A DNA stretch of 64,000 nt from Saccharothrix sp. NRRL B-16314 (GTDB lineage: Bacteria > Actinomycetota > Actinomycetes > Mycobacteriales > Pseudonocardiaceae), in assembly GCF_000716595.1 (NCBI RefSeq), contig NZ_JNXC01000036.1:1-64000 (forward strand). Direction: 5' to 3'. Positions 31,747-39,912 of the stretch are shown one piece after another (position 1 is the stretch's first letter; each line of letters starts with the position of its first letter). A model generated the notes under the pieces. It made no database searches. It was given only the letters and a program-made list of their open reading frames with translations, and had not been told where the DNA came from. The translations under genes were made by a program, and so were the position numbers.

Positions 31747-32748
31747 CTACACGCCCGGCCGGACGGCCAGCGGCATCAACTCGTGATAGTTCCAGTTGAT
31801 CTTGCTGATCTTCACCACGTCACCCGTCTGCGGCGCGTGGATGTACTCGTCGTTGCCCAGGTACATGGCGACGTGGTGGACGGTGACCGGGTTCGCCGGG
31901 TTGGTCGCCCAGAAGATCAGGTCACCGGCCTTGGCCTCGCGCACCGGCAGGTACGCGCCGCCGGCCATGTACTGGTCGTTCGCCACGCGGGGGATCTTCA
32001 CGCCGGCCTTGGCGAAGGCCTTGACCAGGATGCCGGAGCAGTCCCAGCGGTCCGGGCCGTTGCCGCCCCACAGGTACTCCTCGCCCAACTGCTCCTTGGT
32101 GAACTCGATCGCGGTACCCGCCGCGTTCGACGCCAGCAGGTAGCCGCCCGCGCCCTCGCCGCAGCCGGCCGGGTCGCTCACGTCGCCTTCCTTGCCGATC
32201 AGGAAGGCGGCCATGGCCTCCCAGCGGTGGTACCGGTCCGGGAACGCGGACCTCTCCACGTCCTGCGCCGAGTCACCGGGACGCTGCTCCTCCCAGTTCG
32301 GGAGCTTGAGCAGCACGTCGTAGAACTTGCGGATCGCGTAGTCGGGGTTCGTGACCTCCGCGGGCGTGCCCCAGCCCATCGACGGCCGCATCTGGAAGAT
32401 GCCCAGCGAGTCGCGGTCGCCGTAGTCGAGGCTGCGCAGCCCCGATTCGGTCATGCCCGCCTGGATGGCGATCTGCCACGCCAGCGGGGGCAGCCCGCGC
32501 TGACGGCCGATGGAGATGATGTTGGCGACGGTGGTCAGCTGCTCCTTGGTGAGCCGTTCCGCGTCGCCGCGGCCCTTCTCCTCACCGCCGGCCGTCCACG
32601 GGCCGATCGAGGCGTTGCAGCTCGCCATCCGGATGTTGGCGGCTTCCTCCGACGGCGTGTTCTCGTTGATCACGGTGGAGACACCGTTGGTCACGGCCAC
32701 GGCGATCACAGCCACCACCGCGACGACCACGAGCCCGATCTTCAGCAT
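31747..32748 (-). CDS. VirB1-like two-domain peptidoglycan hydrolase (lytic transglycosylase-like plus NlpC/P60)
   Basis: 333 residues. One N-terminal membrane anchor (residues 3-20). Residues ~65-190 are a lysozyme/SLT-like domain with Glu101 (AGMTESGL) as likely catalyst and the GIFQMRPS motif. Residues ~205-325 are NlpC/P60 with Cys237 (RWDCSGIL) and His291/292 (VHHVAMYLG). Such two-domain enzymes open the wall for Gram-positive type IV secretion machines. It begins 1 bp after the VirB8-like stop, so it is translationally coupled. Confidence 0.9.
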   Translation of the reverse strand: MLKIGLVVVAVVAVIAVAVTNGVSTVINENTPSEEAANIRMASCNASIGPWTAGGEEKGRGDAERLTKEQLTTVANIISIGRQRGLPPLAWQIAIQAGMTESGLRSLDYGDRDSLGIFQMRPSMGWGTPAEVTNPDYAIRKFYDVLLKLPNWEEQRPGDSAQDVERSAFPDRYHRWEAMAAFLIGKEGDVSDPAGCGEGAGGYLLASNAAGTAIEFTKEQLGEEYLWGGNGPDRWDCSGILVKAFAKAGVKIPRVANDQYMAGGAYLPVREAKAGDLIFWATNPANPVTVHHVAMYLGNDEYIHAPQTGDVVKISKINWNYHELMPLAVRPGV

Positions 32749-32749
32749 G

Positions 32750-33361
32750 TCACCCCACCTTGTCGAACTCGTGCACGCGCCAACCCTCGGGGAGCTTCAC
32801 CACGGTCACGACGAGCTTGCCGTCCTCCAGCCGCGCTTCGAACTCCGCCGAATCGGTGAACGACTTGACCGCCTTGACCGGCTGGTCGATCACGACGGGC
32901 ACGTTCGCCGGCTCGATCGACTCCAATCGGGGGAACAGCTCCTCCGACGTGTGAGGTTTGAGGTCGGCCAGCCACTTGTCCTTGGTCGTCTTGCCCGGTT
33001 CGAAGGAGCCGAACGCGTCCACCCACATGTCGGCGACCAGCTGGGCGTTCGCGTTCACCGGAGCCGAACTGGGTGCCGCGGTGGGGCTCGGCGCCTTGGT
33101 CGGCAGCGGCGTGGACGTGGTGGAGGGCAGCACGCCGACCTGGTTGCCGCCGCCGGCGACCGACCGCGTGGTCGACGTGGTGGCGCCGCCCTGGCCACCG
33201 GCGGACCGCTGGTTGACCGCGTTCGGGATGACGACGCTGATCGTGGTGACCAGCACGGTCACGCCGACGATCGTCGCCACCAGGTGCTTCGGCGAGCGCA
33301 GCGGCCAGCCCCACAGGCGTCGGTACACGGCCGCCCGGCCGCGATTGGTCCGGATCGGCAT
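32750..33361 (-). CDS. VirB8/TcpC-like bitopic membrane protein (inferred)
   Basis: 203 residues. Short basic cytoplasmic tail, one membrane helix (HLVATIVGVTVLVTTISVV, residues ~26-45), a Ser/Thr/Pro-rich stalk of ~55 residues, then a ~100-residue domain with helix-then-sheet predictions compatible with the NTF2-like fold of VirB8/TcpC. Position between VirB6-like and VirB1-like genes fits this role. The start overlaps the upstream stop (TGATG). Assignment is by topology and context, not by motif. Confidence 0.65.
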   Translation of the reverse strand: MPIRTNRGRAAVYRRLWGWPLRSPKHLVATIVGVTVLVTTISVVIPNAVNQRSAGGQGGATTSTTRSVAGGGNQVGVLPSTTSTPLPTKAPSPTAAPSSAPVNANAQLVADMWVDAFGSFEPGKTTKDKWLADLKPHTSEELFPRLESIEPANVPVVIDQPVKAVKSFTDSAEFEARLEDGKLVVTVVKLPEGWRVHEFDKVG

Positions 33362-35268
33362 CAGCTGTCCCTGACTTCGAGCCCGCGTGACGGCCGGTAG
33401 ATCACGTGGACCTGGCGGCCCGCCACGACCTCCGTCTCGGCGCGGCGCGGGGCAGGCAGGACGTGCGCGTCCGCGACCCGGTTGAACCCGTTGGTGCGCG
33501 ACGGCACCAGCACCGCGTCGTCCGCCCGGTCGTAGCTCCGGTCGGCGACGGGCGGCGCGTCGACCACCCGCGACCGCCCCGACGGCAACGCCGCCCGCGG
33601 ACCGCCCTGCGCACCGACGGGCAGCGCCGCGGCGCCGTTCCGGCCGACACCCATGCCCAACTCCCCCACGCTGTTCCCGGCCCGGTCCAGCCGCTGCGCG
33701 GTCGCCGCCACCGGGTTGGTCGCCTCCGGCCGCACCCGCCGCCGATCCCGCTGCGGCACCTCCGGACCGTCCGGGTCCGTGTCGCGCACGGTGTCCCAGA
33801 ACTCCTCCTGCGGCGACGGCCCTTCCTGCTTCTTGCGCAGCCTCGACAAGATCCCGCCCCGCATCGGCAACGCGTTGCTCGCCGACCCGATCGACATCTC
33901 GACCATCTGCCACATCCGGCGCAGCGGTTTGCCGACCATGAAGCAGACGAGCGTCAGCATCAGCCCGAGCAGGGTCCTCGTCAGCAAGGACAACCCGGTC
34001 GCGTTGAAGATCGCCTGGAGCAGCAGTGCGTGCGTGCCGGCCAGGACCGCGAGCACCAGCACGTTGAACACCGTCACGGCCGCCGCGCGGGCGACCTTGC
34101 GCAGCAGGTCGTGGTGGATCAACGCGACCAGGCCGATGAGCGGGCCCGCCAGCGTGAGCACCCGCAGCAGCAACTGCGCCAGCAGCACGGCGGCCTTCGC
34201 GAACAGCTGGAACAACGAGAACGCGACGGCTTGCAGCAGGGACAGGAACCCGGCGCCGGTCCGGCCGCCGTCCTCACCGCTGAAGTAGCCCTTCGTCGGG
34301 CCGAGCTGCGCGTAGATGTTCTTGTACTCGGCCTTCTTCGCGTCGAGCGCGGCCTGGTCGCCGTCCTTGTGCTCGCCGAGCTCCTGCACCGTCCACGCCT
34401 GCGCGGCCAGCAGCTTCGGGCCGAACTCGGCCGCCTGCGGCGCCTCGGGCGCGCCGAACTCGCCGCGCAGCCAGCTCTGGTAGACGACGGAGTCGTGCAG
34501 CCGCGACGGCAGCACGTCGAGGTTGTCCTGGCTCTCGTCCACGTTGATGAAACCGGCCTGGATCTCGGACGTCTTGCTGACCAGCGTGTTGTCGAGCAGG
34601 TCGTAGAACTGGGGCAGCGCCAGGGTGGACGTCGCCAGCCACATCGCGGCCAGCGCCCACAGCCCCCGCTTGCTGATCGACGCCAGGTCGCCCTGCCAGA
34701 TCTGGCGGAACATCAACACCGCCAGGATCAGCGCCACCAGGCCGAACCAGCGCAGGTAGACGTTGTCGTAGACCTTCTGGACGCCTTCCTTCACCGCCTC
34801 GTCCAGCGGCTGGAGCAGACCCTGGCCGACGACCGTGTAGTGCAGGGCGTTCGTCGCGCCGACGATGTTCTTGCCGACGTTGAACAGCTCGTTGCCCATC
34901 CAGGTGTCCAGCACCGGGGTGGCGTTGGGCACCAGGCACTTCTCCTGGTAGGTGTGCCAGACCATGCCCGCGTACCCGTAGGTCAGGTACGGCGTGCCCG
35001 GCATGCCGTTGCCGATCGGCGGGTCGATCGCACCGACCATGCCCGAGCCGGGCCGTTCCGGGTTCGGCGCGTCACCGCACGGCGCGGCCTGCGCGGGCGC
35101 GGCCCCGATGACGGCCTGGAGGCCGACGATCGCCACCACCACGGCCATCGCGCGCCACCGGGCACGGCCCGGTCTGCCTTGCGCCACCGCCTGTTCCTGC
35201 GCGCGTCTGAAACGCCGCCGCGCGTAGAGCGCGACGGCGACCAGCGCCACCAGGAAAAGGGTGCTCAT
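33361..35268 (-). CDS. VirB6/TrbL-like polytopic membrane protein
   Basis: 635 residues. A signal-anchor region and a cleavable-looking segment ending AAPAQAAPCG, then a large extracytoplasmic loop with two Cys, membrane helices at ~155-200, and a cluster of 4-5 helices in ~350-460 (LLAQLLLRVLTLAGPLIGLVAL, shown in pieces), then a ~150-residue Arg/Pro-rich cytoplasmic tail. Topology matches the VirB6/TrbL channel family. ATG 35268 has GAGGTGGG upstream and overlaps the preceding 26-residue frame. Confidence 0.78.
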   Translation of the reverse strand: MSTLFLVALVAVALYARRRFRRAQEQAVAQGRPGRARWRAMAVVVAIVGLQAVIGAAPAQAAPCGDAPNPERPGSGMVGAIDPPIGNGMPGTPYLTYGYAGMVWHTYQEKCLVPNATPVLDTWMGNELFNVGKNIVGATNALHYTVVGQGLLQPLDEAVKEGVQKVYDNVYLRWFGLVALILAVLMFRQIWQGDLASISKRGLWALAAMWLATSTLALPQFYDLLDNTLVSKTSEIQAGFINVDESQDNLDVLPSRLHDSVVYQSWLRGEFGAPEAPQAAEFGPKLLAAQAWTVQELGEHKDGDQAALDAKKAEYKNIYAQLGPTKGYFSGEDGGRTGAGFLSLLQAVAFSLFQLFAKAAVLLAQLLLRVLTLAGPLIGLVALIHHDLLRKVARAAAVTVFNVLVLAVLAGTHALLLQAIFNATGLSLLTRTLLGLMLTLVCFMVGKPLRRMWQMVEMSIGSASNALPMRGGILSRLRKKQEGPSPQEEFWDTVRDTDPDGPEVPQRDRRRVRPEATNPVAATAQRLDRAGNSVGELGMGVGRNGAAALPVGAQGGPRAALPSGRSRVVDAPPVADRSYDRADDAVLVPSRTNGFNRVADAHVLPAPRRAETEVVAGRQVHVIYRPSRGLEVRDS

Positions 35269-35345
35269 CGACCCACCTCGCCGGGGTTCGGCGCGGCAGG
35301 TGCGCAGTGCCCCGCACTGGACGATTCGCTCACGAGCCCGTTCAT
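35265..35345 (-). CDS. Candidate 26-residue micropeptide coupling virB4-like and virB6-like genes
   Basis: The frame MNGLVSESSSAGHC... starts with ATGA overlapping the VirB4-like stop and ends with ATGA overlapping the VirB6-like start. It thus fills the 73-bp gap exactly, with coupling overlaps on both sides. It is hydrophilic with one Cys. It may be a real small protein or just a relay that keeps ribosomes moving; two ATGA overlaps in the right frames are unlikely to be chance. Confidence 0.5.
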   Translation of the reverse strand: MNGLVSESSSAGHCAPAAPNPGEVGR

Positions 35346-38203
35346 GCCGCGCCTTCCCGGCCCGGTCGGCGGTTTCCTCCCTCGCCGTGCGCCGAGTCGA
35401 CCAGCTCGTCGGCCAGGCCGACTTCCAGGTCGGCGGCCAGTTCGTCGTCGTACTCGTCGCTGTACTGCTCGGCGTACGCGAACGGGTCCTGCGGCGGGGA
35501 GGAGACCTCGACCTCGGCGGGCGCCGCACCGTCGCGCAACGCGTCCGGGGTGGTGTCGAGGCCGTTGCGCAGGTGCTCCAGGTGCGGTCCGGAGAAGTCG
35601 ATCCGGATGCGCTCCACGCCGCCCGCGCCGTCGGCGAAGATGAACTGGCGGGGCGCGCGGTCGCGTTCGAGGTTGGTGCGGACGCCGCCGGGGCGACGGC
35701 CCAGTGACGCCACGACCTGCTCGTAGCCCGCACCGATCGGCACCTTGAGCAGCCGCAACGCGTCGGCCTGCGCTGAGTCGTCGTCCAGCCGGCCGACGAA
35801 CACCGAGTCGAGCAGCGTGACGAAGCCCTGGATCTTCAGGAAGTCCGCCGGGATCTGCGACGACAGCAGCACCCGGACGTTCCACTTGCGCGAGTCACGG
35901 GCGAAGCGGTTCATCAGCACGCGACCCGTCGGCACTTCGGACAGGAAGAACGCCTCGTCGATCCAGACGCCCTTGCGCAGGTCCTTCGGCCGCTCGTAGA
36001 TCGACCGCTGGGTCAGCCACGCGGCGAGGTTCAACATCTCCACGCCGAGCGCTTCCGCGTCCGTCCAGTGCTCGCGGCCGACGCCGTCCTTCGGCAGGTT
36101 CAGCCCCGCCATGGTCAGCACGGTGAGCCGGTCGTCGCGCGCCTCGTTGTACGGGTCCGCGTCCTGCTCGGGGATGAGCAGCGACATGCGTTCCCGCATC
36201 TCGTCCAGGAAGTCGGCCACCACGACGGCGTGCTCGTGGTGCTCCGAAGCGTCCCGCCGCAGCGCCTCGAACACCTGGCCGGGGTGCGCGTCGGGCCGGC
36301 CGCCGACCGTGCGGACCGCCCGCAGCAGCACGATCCGGGTCTGCGGCAGCCGTGCGACCTCGTACGGCAGCAGGCCGGACAGCACGTCCAGCACGAGGCG
36401 ACGGCGGGTCGCCGCGGCCAGCGCGCGTTCACGCCGCCACGACCGTTCCGGGTCCTCCTCGTCCATGAAGTGCTCGAGCTGCGGCTCGGCCACCACCCGG
36501 TAGGGGTTGAGGATGCCCGCCTGCGCGTTGAGCAGGTTGATCGGCCGCGCGTACGGCTTCAGCTCGGGCAGCTCGCACAGCGCCGCCAGCGGACCGGACG
36601 GGTCGAGCAGCGTCCAGTGCGCCCCGGCGCGGAGCGTCTTGTAGACGATGCCACCGCCGAGGAACGACTTGCCCGCGCCCAGACCGGCGACCATCGCGGT
36701 CAGGCCGGACGAGTCGCGCAGCTCCTGCGCCATCCACGGGTCCCACGCCACCGGACGCCGGGTCGCGGTGACCGTCTCGCCCAGCAGGATGCCCCGCCGG
36801 TCGCCCACCTCGGCGGTCGCGGTCGGGACGGCGGACGCCGCCCACAGCACCGAGCCGCGCCGCAGGTAGGCCGACGACGACAGCGGCTCACCGGGGATGA
36901 ACTCGCGGGCGATGGCGTACTGCGCCTCGGGGTGCTCGATCGCCACCTTCGGCTTGTAGAGGTCGAGCAGGCCCTGGGCGAGGCGCAGCGCCTCGCGCTC
37001 GGTCGGGCCGGACACGGCGAGCCGCCACCAGCTGCGCACGCGCGTGCCCAGCGCCGTGAAGCCCGACGTCATCTCGTCGTCGATCTCCAGCACCCGGGAC
37101 GCCTGGCGGGCCAGCGACTGCGGCGGGTCCAGCTCGTGCTCGTCCGTGTAGTGCCGCACCTGCGAGCGGACCTTGCTCATCTGCCGCTGGAGTTCACCGG
37201 CGACCTCTTCGGGACGCCGAACGTAGATCCGCGCGGACCACTCGACGGACGCGGGCAGCCGGTCCGACCGCTGGATCCACGGGTCGTCGACCTCGGGGAT
37301 CTGGAGGCCGTGCATCAGACCGACGGTGAGCACCGCGACGTGCCGCTTGATGCCCGCGTTGGAGCCGGTGCGGCCACGAACGGTGACCGTCGGCGAGTAC
37401 GGCTCCTGGTGGAAGTCCGCCGCGTCGGTGAAGCTGGCCAGGTCTTCGGGTTCCCACGGCGCACCGGGGACGGCCGGCAGGTTGCGCGGCGCGGGCAGGC
37501 CCAGCGAGCACGACCGGTGCATCAGCCAGGACATCTCCTCGGACGTGGCCGGACGGCCCTCCAGCCCGGCGGAGCCGATCACCTGGTCGAGGTGGTCGAT
37601 CTCGGACTCGATGGCGACCAGCTCGGCGTCCACCGCGTCCGGGAAGACCTTGCGCAGCACGGGAGCGGCGCGTTCGACCGCGCGGTCCATCATGTTGCGG
37701 GTCTGCACCTGGACGCCGAGGTAGACCTCCTTCTCGGCCATCGACCGGCCCATCAGCTGCTGCTGCTCGCCGACCATGTAGTCGTCGAAGCTCAGCGTGC
37801 CGGGCGTGTCGGGCAGCCTGCGCACCGCGTTGTGGACGTGCGCCTCGGCCCACATCCGGATCGGGTACGGGCGGGTCGTCACGCGCAGGTGCATCCAGCG
37901 GCCCTGCAGCTCGGCGTACTGGCCCGCGATCGCCGCGATCAGGTCCTGGCGCTGCGAGTCCGACCGGAACGACCAGCGCTGCGGCGCGAGCCGGTACCAG
38001 GCGTAGACCTCCTGGCCGGTGCGCAGCAGGTGGCCGTCGATGCTGCGGGCCGAGATCGACGGTGTGTAGCTGGGCACGGCCTGCTCGCCCGGCAGGCGGC
38101 GACCGCGCTTGCTGTACACCTTGTGGTCGTCGCGCGCGGCGGCGGCGTGCTGTGCCACGTGCGCAGCGGATCGTCGGTCACGGTCACGCCGGCGTCCGAA
38201 CAC
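35342..38203 (-). CDS. VirB4-like secretion ATPase
   Basis: 953 residues. The N-terminal ~450 residues are the VirB4/TraC N-domain (SARSIDGHLLRTGQEVYAWY near the start). The ATPase has Walker A AGLGAGKSF near residue 505 and Walker B VWIDEAFFL near 745. It should energise pilus-like assembly or substrate passage at the inner face of the membrane. GTG 38203 is preferred since GGAGG (38210-38214) lies 6 nt upstream and frames starting earlier would overlap the VirB3-like gene fully; the chosen start overlaps that gene by 20 bp. Confidence 0.92.
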   Translation of the reverse strand: MFGRRRDRDRRSAAHVAQHAAAARDDHKVYSKRGRRLPGEQAVPSYTPSISARSIDGHLLRTGQEVYAWYRLAPQRWSFRSDSQRQDLIAAIAGQYAELQGRWMHLRVTTRPYPIRMWAEAHVHNAVRRLPDTPGTLSFDDYMVGEQQQLMGRSMAEKEVYLGVQVQTRNMMDRAVERAAPVLRKVFPDAVDAELVAIESEIDHLDQVIGSAGLEGRPATSEEMSWLMHRSCSLGLPAPRNLPAVPGAPWEPEDLASFTDAADFHQEPYSPTVTVRGRTGSNAGIKRHVAVLTVGLMHGLQIPEVDDPWIQRSDRLPASVEWSARIYVRRPEEVAGELQRQMSKVRSQVRHYTDEHELDPPQSLARQASRVLEIDDEMTSGFTALGTRVRSWWRLAVSGPTEREALRLAQGLLDLYKPKVAIEHPEAQYAIAREFIPGEPLSSSAYLRRGSVLWAASAVPTATAEVGDRRGILLGETVTATRRPVAWDPWMAQELRDSSGLTAMVAGLGAGKSFLGGGIVYKTLRAGAHWTLLDPSGPLAALCELPELKPYARPINLLNAQAGILNPYRVVAEPQLEHFMDEEDPERSWRRERALAAATRRRLVLDVLSGLLPYEVARLPQTRIVLLRAVRTVGGRPDAHPGQVFEALRRDASEHHEHAVVVADFLDEMRERMSLLIPEQDADPYNEARDDRLTVLTMAGLNLPKDGVGREHWTDAEALGVEMLNLAAWLTQRSIYERPKDLRKGVWIDEAFFLSEVPTGRVLMNRFARDSRKWNVRVLLSSQIPADFLKIQGFVTLLDSVFVGRLDDDSAQADALRLLKVPIGAGYEQVVASLGRRPGGVRTNLERDRAPRQFIFADGAGGVERIRIDFSGPHLEHLRNGLDTTPDALRDGAAPAEVEVSSPPQDPFAYAEQYSDEYDDELAADLEVGLADELVDSAHGEGGNRRPGREGAA

Positions 38204-38654
38204 CGCGCACCTCCTTCTGACGGCGGTCTTGCTGCCCGCGGTGCTGGGATCGGGTGGCGGCGCTCGCGCGTTTCGCCCCCTTGGGACGTTTACGGGGGCG
38301 GTGCGAACTGATCCGGATCCGCGCGGCGCTGGACGCGCCACCACGGCCCGAGGTCGTCTCGCGCGGCGCGGTCAGCTCGCGCACCCACATCGTCAGGACC
38401 GACGACAGCGGGCGCTCGTGGCTGATCCGCGAGCAGATGAACCTGGTCAGGGCGATCGTGATCACGAAGCCCCAGCCGGTGTTGATGAAGTCGAACCCGA
38501 AGCCGACCTGCCGCTGGACAGCGGTGACCAGCAGGAACACCACGATGCCGACACCCCACGCGACGTAACGCGCACGCCACGGGAAGGTCGCTTTGGGCGG
38601 GCCGAGCCAGACGGCGTCGACCCGGTAGACCTCGTCGTCAGTGCGTACCCGCAA
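38184..38654 (-). CDS. VirB3/PrgI-like membrane protein
   Basis: 156 residues, probable TTG start 38654, 3 bp after the preceding stop. The sequence runs DAVWLGPPKATFPWRARYV, then two membrane helices (YVAWGVGIVVFLLVTAV and WGFVITIALTRFI), then a long basic tail. Small two-helix proteins directly before VirB4 are typical for VirB3/PrgI. The basic tail overlaps the VirB4-like start by 20 bp. Confidence 0.7.
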   Translation of the reverse strand: MRVRTDDEVYRVDAVWLGPPKATFPWRARYVAWGVGIVVFLLVTAVQRQVGFGFDFINTGWGFVITIALTRFICSRISHERPLSSVLTMWVRELTAPRETTSGRGGASSAARIRISSHRPRKRPKGAKRASAATRSQHRGQQDRRQKEVRGVRTPA

Positions 38655-38657
38655 GGG

Positions 38658-38936
38658 TCACCCGCCGGTGAAGAGGCCGGCGATCCACTGGCCGATGTTG
38701 GCGCCCGCGTTCGTGGTCACGGCCAGTCCGATGATCGCCAACGCGATGATGACACCGCCCAGGCGACGCATGACCCCGGCGTTGTCGCCCTTGCCGCCTC
38801 CCAGCCAGAGCAGCAGGAGGGCGACGGTCAGCAAGAGCAGCGGAACCAGGTTGTCGAGGATCCACTGGCGCAAGCCGCCTGTGCCGGGCGCGAGCGGTTG
38901 CTGCTGCGCGAGTGTTACCAGGGTCTGGGCGGTCAT
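38658..38936 (-). CDS. VirB2/TrbC-like pilin-type protein, first gene of the operon
   Basis: 92 residues. Two hydrophobic helices (VPLLLLTVALLLLWLGG; GVIIALAIIGLAVT) joined by a short basic loop and ending GQWIAGLFTGG, the hairpin topology of VirB2-type pilin subunits. ATG 38936 has CAGGAG 6 nt upstream. Whether it is polymerised into a pilus or simply stays in the membrane cannot be told. Confidence 0.7.
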   Translation of the reverse strand: MTAQTLVTLAQQQPLAPGTGGLRQWILDNLVPLLLLTVALLLLWLGGGKGDNAGVMRRLGGVIIALAIIGLAVTTNAGANIGQWIAGLFTGG

Positions 38937-39318
38937 CTCGTACTCCTGAGTACGCAGGACTTCGCCGGGCGAGCCGAGGGGTGCCCGTCCGGTTGGTGCG
39001 CTATCGAGTAGAACACGTCTTCGTCACGAGGTGTATCGGTCGGCTAGCGGTGGGTAGATCAATAACCGTTCCCCTGGCAGTCGATTACGTCTAATCTGGC
39101 CACGGACATCATGGTTCGGGGGAAGCCGGTGGAGAACCGACCTCTCCGGATTCTCCCGATTGCTGCGATAGTTCACCCGGCTGCGAACCCCCTGGTCACG
39201 CACAGTGTGCACGACCTCCAGCCCTCTGTCCGCCGGCCCTTCGGACTACCCCGTCCGGCCGAGCGTTCGAGCCCGAACGGACCGCAGCCCGACGTGACGA
39301 CGCCGAGGAGGCTCGCCG
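38937..39318. other. Divergent intergenic region between the secretion operon and the RHH-like gene
   Basis: About 380 bp without a convincing gene. The middle part (39030-39100) is richer in A/T than its surroundings and probably holds both promoters, but no clean -35/-10 pair was found. GAGGAGG (39304-39310) is the ribosome site of the rightward gene. One frame starting at 39111 is open but has no coding character. Confidence 0.5.
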
Positions 39319-39663
39319 ATGACCCAGCCGCCCGAGGCCGTGCCCGAACCAGCCGCCGGAGTGAACGAAATCACCGTCTCCGTGACCGTCTCGGGCAATG
39401 ATCAGGTTACCGGTGCGGACCGGCAAACCGGGCGGCGGGTGCAGCGGACCGTCAACTTCGACCAGGACGTGTTGGAGCGGGCGCGGGCGGCGGCGACCTA
39501 CCTGGCGGCGTACGAGGGCGAGGCCGGGGTGCGGAGCCTGGCCGACATCGTCAACCCGGCCGTCGAGGCCTACGTGGCCGACCTCGAACGCCGCTACAAC
39601 AACGGCGAGGCCTTCCGCCCGGTCTTCCGGATGCCCCCCGGCCGCCCCGCCCGCCGCACCTGA
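39319..39663 (+). CDS. Probable ribbon-helix-helix DNA-binding protein
   Basis: 114 residues. A ~40-residue acidic leader is followed by QRTVNFDQDVLERARAAATY and SLADIVNPAVEAYVADLE, a beta strand plus two helices as in ParB-C-terminal/omega-like ribbon-helix-helix proteins. It is divergent from the secretion-like operon and may regulate it or bind a centromere-like site. No ParA gene is present. Confidence 0.65.
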   Translation: MTQPPEAVPEPAAGVNEITVSVTVSGNDQVTGADRQTGRRVQRTVNFDQDVLERARAAATYLAAYEGEAGVRSLADIVNPAVEAYVADLERRYNNGEAFRPVFRMPPGRPARRT

Positions 39664-39687
39664 CCCCGCGAGTCCCACGCTCCCGTC

Positions 39688-39819
39688 GCGTGAGTCCTAC
39701 GTTCAGAACGCGTGAGTCCTACGTTCGGGACGCGTGAGTCCTACGTTCGGGACGGGTGAGTCCTACGTTCGGGACGGGTGAGTCCTACGTTCGGGACACC
39801 CGAGTTCAACGCTCAGAAC
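39688..39819. repeat. Direct tandem array of a 22-bp unit (six copies)
   Basis: Exact 22-bp periodicity at 39688, 39710, 39732, 39754 and 39776 with consensus GCGTGAGTCCTACGTTCGGGAC; the sixth unit at 39798 is a variant (ACCCGAGTTCAACGCTCAGAAC), and a broken seventh follows. The same two unit types form the hairpin at 10514-10654. It sits between convergent genes. Confidence 0.95.
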
Positions 39820-39859
39820 GCGCGAGTCGGGCTTCGAGGAGCGGACGGTGAAGCGCCGG

Positions 39860-39900
39860 AAGGGGCCCCTTCCCACCCCCAGGTGTGGAAGGGACCCCCT
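39860..39900. terminator. Hairpin downstream of the DUF6345 gene
   Basis: AGGGG...CCCTTCCCAC is mirrored by GTGGAAGGG...CCCCT with a short loop, a GC-rich stem 13 bp past the stop of the leftward gene. It could also stop rightward transcription from the RHH-like gene. Confidence 0.6.
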
Positions 39901-39912
39901 CGGTGCTGCGGG

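Noticed and set aside
33406..38311. Two very long rightward frames opposite the secretion operon
   Set aside because: Gln/Arg/His-rich shadow sequences without domains; the leftward frames contain Walker motifs and membrane helices.
39111..39401. 96-codon frame upstream of the RHH-like gene
   Set aside because: No ribosome site or conserved sequence, and it overlaps the better-supported gene at 39319 that has GAGGAGG.
30981..39663. Integrative conjugative element
   Set aside because: No integrase, excisionase, relaxase, replication gene, att repeat or tRNA target found; codon use matches neighbours.
39688..39819. CRISPR array
   Set aside because: Units are directly adjacent without variable spacers, and no cas genes are present.
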